DNA of 54,915 nt from Clostridia bacterium (lineage in GTDB: Bacteria > Bacillota > Clostridia > Oscillospirales > CAG-382), in contig JAFSNK010000034.1 in the NCBI GenBank assembly GCA_017447445.1, forward strand, positions 1-54,915, in the 5' to 3' direction. Of this stretch, positions 50,501-54,915 are shown piece after piece (the stretch's first letter is position 1; each line of letters starts with the position of its first letter). Below the pieces are notes generated by a model, which was not told where the DNA came from, did no database searches, and saw only the letters and a list, made by a program, of their open reading frames with translations. Position numbers and translations under genes: made by a program.

Positions 50501-53500
50501 TACCGGATTTGTTCGCCGGCCAGATATTTACTCTGACTTTGTTTACGTTTTCGTAAACTTCGCCGAGGTTGATATCAGCGGTAACTTCGCCGATCTTGAA
50601 GGCGTGCCATACTCCGGTGTAGGAGCCCGCGGTAGCGGATACACCGTCGGTCATCTTGCCCATGTAGGTGCCGGAAGTGGAGTAATTGCCGCCCATGGTG
50701 CACTCTTTATTAAGAGCGAGGTTTCCGCTGGAAGTGGAGATCTCGGGCATCGGAGCTCCGGAGAGGTTGATGCTCTGATCGCCGTTCCAGGGGTTCCAGG
50801 CAGCCGAGCCGCCAGCCGCACCGTGGTACAGGCAGTAGTTCGCAGCGTCCTTATTGGAGACTGCGAATATTATCTGAACTACGCCGCTGTCGGAAACGAG
50901 GGTAGCCGGGAAGGTGATCTCGATATCCGCACCGCGAGCGGTGTTCATGGTGGTGAGAGTGTAAGGATAGGATTCGGCGTTGTAATCGGCTACGACTGTG
51001 CCGGAGTTGCCGGTCGGATTGGTGTTCTGCTTGATGCAGGTGAGCCATTCGGTGCCGTTGTAGGAAACGTCGGCAAAGAAGTTGTAAGCGGTATAACCGG
51101 TGCCCGGGTTACGGATCCAAACGCGGATGTTGGTACCCTTGCCGTTGCCGTAGGCGTCGGCAGTGCCGGTGAGTATGCCGTGGAACTTAACGCCGAGTTT
51201 TACGTTGCCGGTTTCGGCATCGTAAGCGGCCGCGTATTCATAGCTGTGAGGAACGCCGGGAACGGAGGATTCCTGCCAGGTGCCGGCGGTAACGCCGTTG
51301 GCTTCTTTCCATTCTTCAGCCCATGCGAATTCAAGGCCTTCGGCGGTGTACTCTTTAACTGCGAGTTCGCGGAGGTTGCAGGCAGCGCCCGCGCCGCTTA
51401 CCCATACCTGAACGCCGGAGAAGGTGATCGTACCGTCTTCAACAGCGCCGGCCGGGAACTGGTTTTTATTGAGGAGGTTGAATGCTTTTACGAGATCTGC
51501 GAGCGGAACAAAGCCCTTGAATTCGCCGGCCTTGAAGTCGCCGGAGCCGGTCTCGTACTGGTTGGTGTTGAGATACAGCGCGCTGTTTGCAAGCGGGAAG
51601 CTGTATTCCTTGCCGGTGGAATCGGTGAAGAACAACGTGATGTTGTTGTTGCCGGTTACCGTGAAGTCGTAGTACAGAGCGTACTTATCGATTTCGTAAG
51701 TCTGTCTGTCGGCTTCGGGATAGTGGAATTCCACGTTCGGCCAGCCCTGATCGTTCTTCACTATGAACTCGTCTTCCTGGAAGAAGAGCTGCTGGATGGT
51801 GCCGGGGCCAAAGTTGGCGCCTTCGTTGATCTTCCAGCGGTTGGTCTTCGGAACGAGGCCGACGTAGCTGAGTTCATAATCGGTCCAGGAAGCCCACGGG
51901 AAGGTGCTCTTGCCGTTCTGGTTGCCCCACAGCATGCTTGCGCTGTGAAGAGTGGTGGTGCCGCCGGTGGTAACGTTGAAGCGGTATTCAAAGATACCTT
52001 CTGCGGTTATATCGGCTTTTTCTTTCGGGAATCTGTATTCAAGGACGTATTTGCCGTCGGCGGCAGCGACCTTGCTTACGATCCCGTTGTCAGCGACAAC
52101 AACGCCGGAGTTCGCGGTGAGCGAAGAGTTCTTCTTCATCTGGAACGTTCCGTCGGTGTTGACGTCTATGAAGTGAGTGTAAAGCTGAGCTTCCGCGTTG
52201 GTGCGCATCCACATACGCGTCATCGTGATGGCGTCGGTGTCTGCTTTAACGGCTACGTAAACGTAGGTGTCGTCTTCCACGAGCATGTAATCATAGGTGA
52301 AGGTGCCGCGGGTGGCGACGTTCTGCCATGTGCCGTTGGTTTCATCGACGTGGATCCATTCTGCGCCTTCCCAGATGGGATCGCCTTCGAACACGCCGTC
52401 GATGGTGTTCTTAACCGTGAAGCCCGCCTGATAATCTTCAAGACGGATGGTAGCGCCGAGAAGTGCGAGCGCGTCAACGTCTACGTTGTAGAGCTCGACT
52501 TTGTCGCCGATCTGGATGGTATCGAAGATCGCGAGCGCCGCGTCGTCTTTCGCGAGGATAATGGTTTCGTCTTCTTTCTGATCGTAAACGGAAACGCCTA
52601 TTGCGAATCCGCCTTCGGGAACTTCAACAAGGTCTTTGCGTCCGTCGCCCTCGGAGTGAGGAACGTCGGCTCTGCCTATGTTGGTGTAGATCTCTACGAC
52701 ATTGCCGTCCTTATCGACTACGAATACCTTGTAAGCGTTGTAGTCGGTGGCGGTTCTGTTGTTGAGTTTGTTGCCGATATCATTCAGCGTGTATTCTCCG
52801 CTGGCGAGACGTACAAACAGGTTGACGTCGCCGTTGAAGTAGCCGCCGAAGCTGCGGAGATTGAACGCGTCTGCCGGAAGCGCTTCCGGAGTGAACGCGA
52901 GTTTTTCAATGGGCTCCTCTTTGGTATCGGTGTATTCGGTATCTTTGAAGGTTACCTTTGCGGTGTAAATGGTAGCGCCGGCCGCATAGATCGTAGCTGC
53001 CTTGGTTTCGGAAGTGATCACAGCGTCGACCTTTTCGGTCTTGCCGGGCAGGTTGGTAGCTTCGAAAGTAGCGGTAGCTGCGGTAACGTCCGTCCATTCC
53101 CAGGTCGGTTCGCCCCAGAAGAACGTTGTCGGTTCGAACACTATGGCGTGTTCGGAATCCCACGGATTCCAGGCCGCCTTATAGCTGCCTTCGTTGTTGA
53201 TCGAGTGGCTGAACAGCGCGGTGTTGTGGGTTCCGTCCGCTTCGGGAGTGGAAACCGTGAGTATGAACTGCGCGCCGCCGTCGGCACTGATAAGATCGGA
53301 GGGGATAATTGCGGAGATCTCCGCGCCGTCTTTGAGTATAGCGGCTTCAAAGGAGCCTTCGAATACGATGGCGTCGCCGATCATCTTGCCGACCTTGGTC
53401 ATGCCGTAGTCGTCAACACGGTCGATAACGAATTCGGTGCCGTTGTATCCGATGTCTAACAGTGCGGTGAAGTTTGCACGGCCTACGGTGTTGTTCGGGT

Positions 53501-54915
53501 CGAACATCCAGATGCGGAGGTTCGTCGCCTTGCCGTTGAGGTCGTTGCCGTTGGCTGCGCCGGCATTTTCGACAGCATACAGATCGCCGTGATATTTAAC
53601 GCCTACTCTGAAGTTGTCGCCGTCGCGCTGAACGGCATAGTCAAAGCTGTGTTTGCCGGCATCGTTGAGCTGCCATTCCCAAACGTTTTCACCTTTGACT
53701 TCGGTCCAGGATTCTACCCATTCGAAATCGAGCGGGAGGTCGTATGTTTCAGCGGAAACTTCCGCGATGGAGATGAACTCCCAGAAGTACTTGTCGTCAG
53801 CGGGAGTGCCGCCGAGAACGAGGAAGTTGCTGCCTACTTCGAGTTCGACTTTAACGAACTTGGCTTCCACGGGATCGAACTCGAACTTGTTCTGAACGGT
53901 GCCGTACTGGCCGAGTGCGAGTTCCGAAGCGGCGAGGTCATAGGTGCCGACTACGGTGTAGGCGTCGCCGTCTTCAGAGACCGAGACGACAGCTTTGCCT
54001 TCCGGATAGCCGATCATGACGTTCGCGCAGTGGTACAGGTCGACAGTGATGGACGAAACGTTCTTGATAGCTTCGAGCTCGTCAATGATCGAAACGACCA
54101 TCGGAGCCTTCTTGCAATCGGAGTTGGCAACGAGGAGAACGTCGCCGGTGCCTACGGTGCCCCAGTTGCCGTCAAAGCCGGTCTTGCCGTCGGTGAGGAT
54201 GGCGTTTTCATTGACTTTAACGACAGCTTCGAAAGGTTCCGCGGCTTCGCCGGGGAATATATCGAAGGATGCGCCGGTAAGCTCGGTGGTGGTCGCGTTG
54301 GCGAGTTCTGCAAGGTCAACGCCGTAGAGTTTTACGGTGTCGCCGAACTTAACGCCGTTCGCGATGAACTGCTCGTCTTTGAGCTCGATAATTGCTTCGT
54401 AGCCGGTCACGTCGCGGTTGAAGCCGATGACGAAACCGCCTTCCGGAACTTCAACGTCGCCTTTGACGCCGGCGGGTCTGCCGGGGCCGCGAAGGTCAAC
54501 GTAGACGACCTTGCCGTCCTTGTTGACTACGATAACGGCGTAAGCGTTGTAATCGGTAGCTTCTCTGCCGTTGATCTTGTTGCCTATGTCGTTAAGCGTC
54601 TTTTCGCCGGTAGCGAGGCGGACGAACAGGTTGACGTCGCCGGATGCGTACCCTGCGAAGGTCTTGATCTCGTAATCGCCGGTTTCGGCGGGTTCAAGCA
54701 CTTTGATACCGATGTTGCCGACGGAATCCAGCCACTGGTTCTTGCCGCCGCCGGTTATGTGGAGCGGGCCGATCTCGTCGGTCGCAAGAGCCGGAGAGAG
54801 CAGGCACTGGTTGCCGGTTGCTCCGCCGGTGGCTTTTTCTATAGCGCAGTTGACGTACATGCGGAGGTAGTCGGTCGCGTTGATCTCGGTAAGCGGGATC
54901 GCTGCGTAAGCTTCA
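47526..54915 (-). CDS. Giant multi-module extracellular protein (5' end outside window)
   Basis: At least 2462 residues. The frame stays open through the right edge past the ATG at 54860, so N terminus and signal peptide are missing. Visible order: module A1, discoidin-like, CBM9-like, A2, CBM9-like, beta domain, CBM9-like, discoidin-like (ALNKECTMGGNYSTSG), A3, A4, CBM9-like, A5, A6, C-terminal discoidin-like domain ending DEVEAWAPAE. The six A modules share ATDYNAYKVFVVDKDG, DLVEVPEGGFAIG and VGDxVELxNVD. CBM9-like parts have YVYVAVKADTD and FRFWIRSSDDATVYTHFYDV. No catalytic, dockerin, SLH, LPXTG or transmembrane segment is visible. It is probably a polysaccharide-binding surface or secreted protein; codon use is less GC-extreme than its neighbours. 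Confidence 0.85.
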   Translation of the reverse strand, partial: EAYAAIPLTEINATDYLRMYVNCAIEKATGGATGNQCLLSPALATDEIGPLHITGGGKNQWLDSVGNIGIKVLEPAETGDYEIKTFAGYASGDVNLFVRLATGEKTLNDIGNKINGREATDYNAYAVIVVNKDGKVVYVDLRGPGRPAGVKGDVEVPEGGFVIGFNRDVTGYEAIIELKDEQFIANGVKFGDTVKLYGVDLAELANATTTELTGASFDIFPGEAAEPFEAVVKVNENAILTDGKTGFDGNWGTVGTGDVLLVANSDCKKAPMVVSIIDELEAIKNVSSITVDLYHCANVMIGYPEGKAVVSVSEDGDAYTVVGTYDLAASELALGQYGTVQNKFEFDPVEAKFVKVELEVGSNFLVLGGTPADDKYFWEFISIAEVSAETYDLPLDFEWVESWTEVKGENVWEWQLNDAGKHSFDYAVQRDGDNFRVGVKYHGDLYAVENAGAANGNDLNGKATNLRIWMFDPNNTVGRANFTALLDIGYNGTEFVIDRVDDYGMTKVGKMIGDAIVFEGSFEAAILKDGAEISAIIPSDLISADGGAQFILTVSTPEADGTHNTALFSHSINNEGSYKAAWNPWDSEHAIVFEPTTFFWGEPTWEWTDVTAATATFEATNLPGKTEKVDAVITSETKAATIYAAGATIYTAKVTFKDTEYTDTKEEPIEKLAFTPEALPADAFNLRSFGGYFNGDVNLFVRLASGEYTLNDIGNKLNNRTATDYNAYKVFVVDKDGNVVEIYTNIGRADVPHSEGDGRKDLVEVPEGGFAIGVSVYDQKEDETIILAKDDAALAIFDTIQIGDKVELYNVDVDALALLGATIRLEDYQAGFTVKNTIDGVFEGDPIWEGAEWIHVDETNGTWQNVATRGTFTYDYMLVEDDTYVYVAVKADTDAITMTRMWMRTNAEAQLYTHFIDVNTDGTFQMKKNSSLTANSGVVVADNGIVSKVAAADGKYVLEYRFPKEKADITAEGIFEYRFNVTTGGTTTLHSASMLWGNQNGKSTFPWASWTDYELSYVGLVPKTNRWKINEGANFGPGTIQQLFFQEDEFIVKNDQGWPNVEFHYPEADRQTYEIDKYALYYDFTVTGNNNITLFFTDSTGKEYSFPLANSALYLNTNQYETGSGDFKAGEFKGFVPLADLVKAFNLLNKNQFPAGAVEDGTITFSGVQVWVSGAGAACNLRELAVKEYTAEGLEFAWAEEWKEANGVTAGTWQESSVPGVPHSYEYAAAYDAETGNVKLGVKFHGILTGTADAYGNGKGTNIRVWIRNPGTGYTAYNFFADVSYNGTEWLTCIKQNTNPTGNSGTVVADYNAESYPYTLTTMNTARGADIEITFPATLVSDSGVVQIIFAVSNKDAANYCLYHGAAGGSAAWNPWNGDQSINLSGAPMPEISTSSGNLALNKECTMGGNYSTSGTYMGKMTDGVSATAGSYTGVWHAFKIGEVTADINLGEVYENVNKVRVNIWPANKSGIVPPKSVKFYVSEDGTNYTEAGMLDMSDSRFKDNSDTAYWFETDLYTAYKAQYVKMVVDTQKVYINGELTGAFSFFAEVEVYAVEAAEYIQPTHGYTYATDSLNVIGYKLGKTLGEVKDKTHAWWNLAVVEWDLDEKAYVVKEVLIGNGTDSDFHDVEIPLYGFVLGCHNTEMPEAAAFIAGLTAGDKLYLYDIDVNAITEVDVALSENAMVSKDLIDGKTAYDPGVKLGAYKITNFAKYATGNTIDIFVRQEGKTTLGDLEGKDYNYFKIIVVNEEGMVIDVNEKLGRAAEPHSPEDGRKDLVEIPEGGYIIGLHNDAIAAESSVYADLFGADGVKCGDTVTLRNVDLEELAALEAGTALNKYASFDVAKKAFTSVTSANGRWQTVKETSPELLTYKLALADDEEYLYVTVVGDGKFADEISTFRFWIRSSDDATVYTHFYDVDIAADGAVTNKAKYNKSLTTNSGDNIAESSMVYAASAIGETQTKITFKVLLSEFNGADGFAYYAALMKKGVDYSYYPAPEGTGTATMPYQANGWDIRHEGLYNKDRMEQPGTYKLRSFAGYANGDVNLFVRINDGETVLKTLNEIGNLINNRTTTDYNAYKVFTVDADGFVTGVYTNIGRAEVPHSEGDGRKDLVEVPEGGFAIGVSVYDGDVAKDDAALAIFDTLKVGDYVELCNVDIDEVAESHHVNAYASFNVQFLEAIPEGAYSITHFGLYKADICSILVPLASGEKTVGDITKVTMGSKQNFTWWNGIVVGADGKITKVIGMVDKTNVEIPEGGFMLIAHGSHPALNALGTAAVGEIATLYNVDRAALANTWRYRPLVKAAFTIQADPSIVRPVSYQKSYTVTGNTRTDSYKDDGVKLTDGKYSDNGGTAASSGFPMANNPTVTVDLGEAMDVDLFKVHSAANSGWGITLITGFTVEISTDGTAFTPVEAASTKGDPADATWQSTWFTIQLDSAVNARYIKFVPVGGNYLWADEVEAWAPAE

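Noticed and set aside
47778..53459. Two plus-strand frames of 839 and 951 codons inside the giant gene
   Set aside because: Antisense shadows with repetitive Val/Gly-rich sequence mirroring the module repeats.
1690..54915. A cohesin scaffoldin to receive the dockerins
   Set aside because: I looked for cohesin-like domains in all secreted proteins, including the giant one, and saw none; the repeated modules do not resemble cohesins.

Overview
The window looks like chromosomal DNA of a GC-rich, dockerin-producing member of the class Clostridia (Bacillota), probably an uncultured gut anaerobe. This is an inference from gene content. The ispH gene is fused to ribosomal protein S1 and follows cmk and plsC, an arrangement typical of Clostridia. 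Shine-Dalgarno sites are strong (AGGAGG/AAAGGAG), promoters are TTGACA-17-TATAAT, and small clostridial families (DUF6472, DUF4358) are present. Extracellular proteins carry type I dockerins, S-layer homology (SLH) segments, lipoboxes and Pro-Glu-Ser linkers.

Layout. 1-380: a tRNA-Val(GAC) gene with promoter and terminator, next to a truncated 54-bp duplicate of its 3' end. 381-8207: a lipoprotein with Ig-like and SLH-like segments, a leucine-rich-repeat/lipase/dockerin protein, and an operon of a DUF4434 protein with a COG2509 flavoprotein. 8286-14748: an SGNH hydrolase/dockerin/beta-helix/SLH protein, an M3 oligoendopeptidase, a 28-residue membrane peptide, and a Cthe_2159-type lipoprotein with collagen-like repeats. 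14900-18749: a dockerin-bearing glycerophosphodiesterase, and a DUF4358-DUF6472 pair. 19031-23310: a divergent carbohydrate locus (Gfo/Idh/MocA oxidoreductase and ribokinase facing a sugar isomerase) around a perfect palindrome, then a CBM9-like lipoprotein. 23649-32501: a tight minus-strand operon ychF, GHL10-dockerin, DUF4855 lipoprotein, membrane-anchored GHL10. 32744-38517: an orphan OmpR-type regulator, a cluster of hairpin repeats, an AT-richer XRE regulator, murA and RNase J. 38550-43374: a C39-like protein, a second DUF4855 lipoprotein and two discoidin-like lipoproteins. 43646-47206: cmk, plsC, ispH-S1. 47526 to the right edge: a giant multi-module extracellular protein, 5'-truncated by the window.

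Two themes link the regions. First, at least a dozen secreted or surface proteins appear to form an extracellular glycan or cell-envelope degrading and binding set. They are built from reused parts: dockerins with a uniform DYAM-x-KR-xx-L-x-TY helix, F5/8-type C domains, CBM9-like domains, and an apparently unassigned module of about 90 residues marked by IPxGGFVI. I count eleven copies of that module in four proteins. No cohesin is visible. Second, intergenic DNA carries short hairpins with a constant CCCC/GGGG clamp and a GGGGACCCC tail but different, internally complementary arms. No CRISPR array, phage, insertion sequence or riboswitch was recognised.
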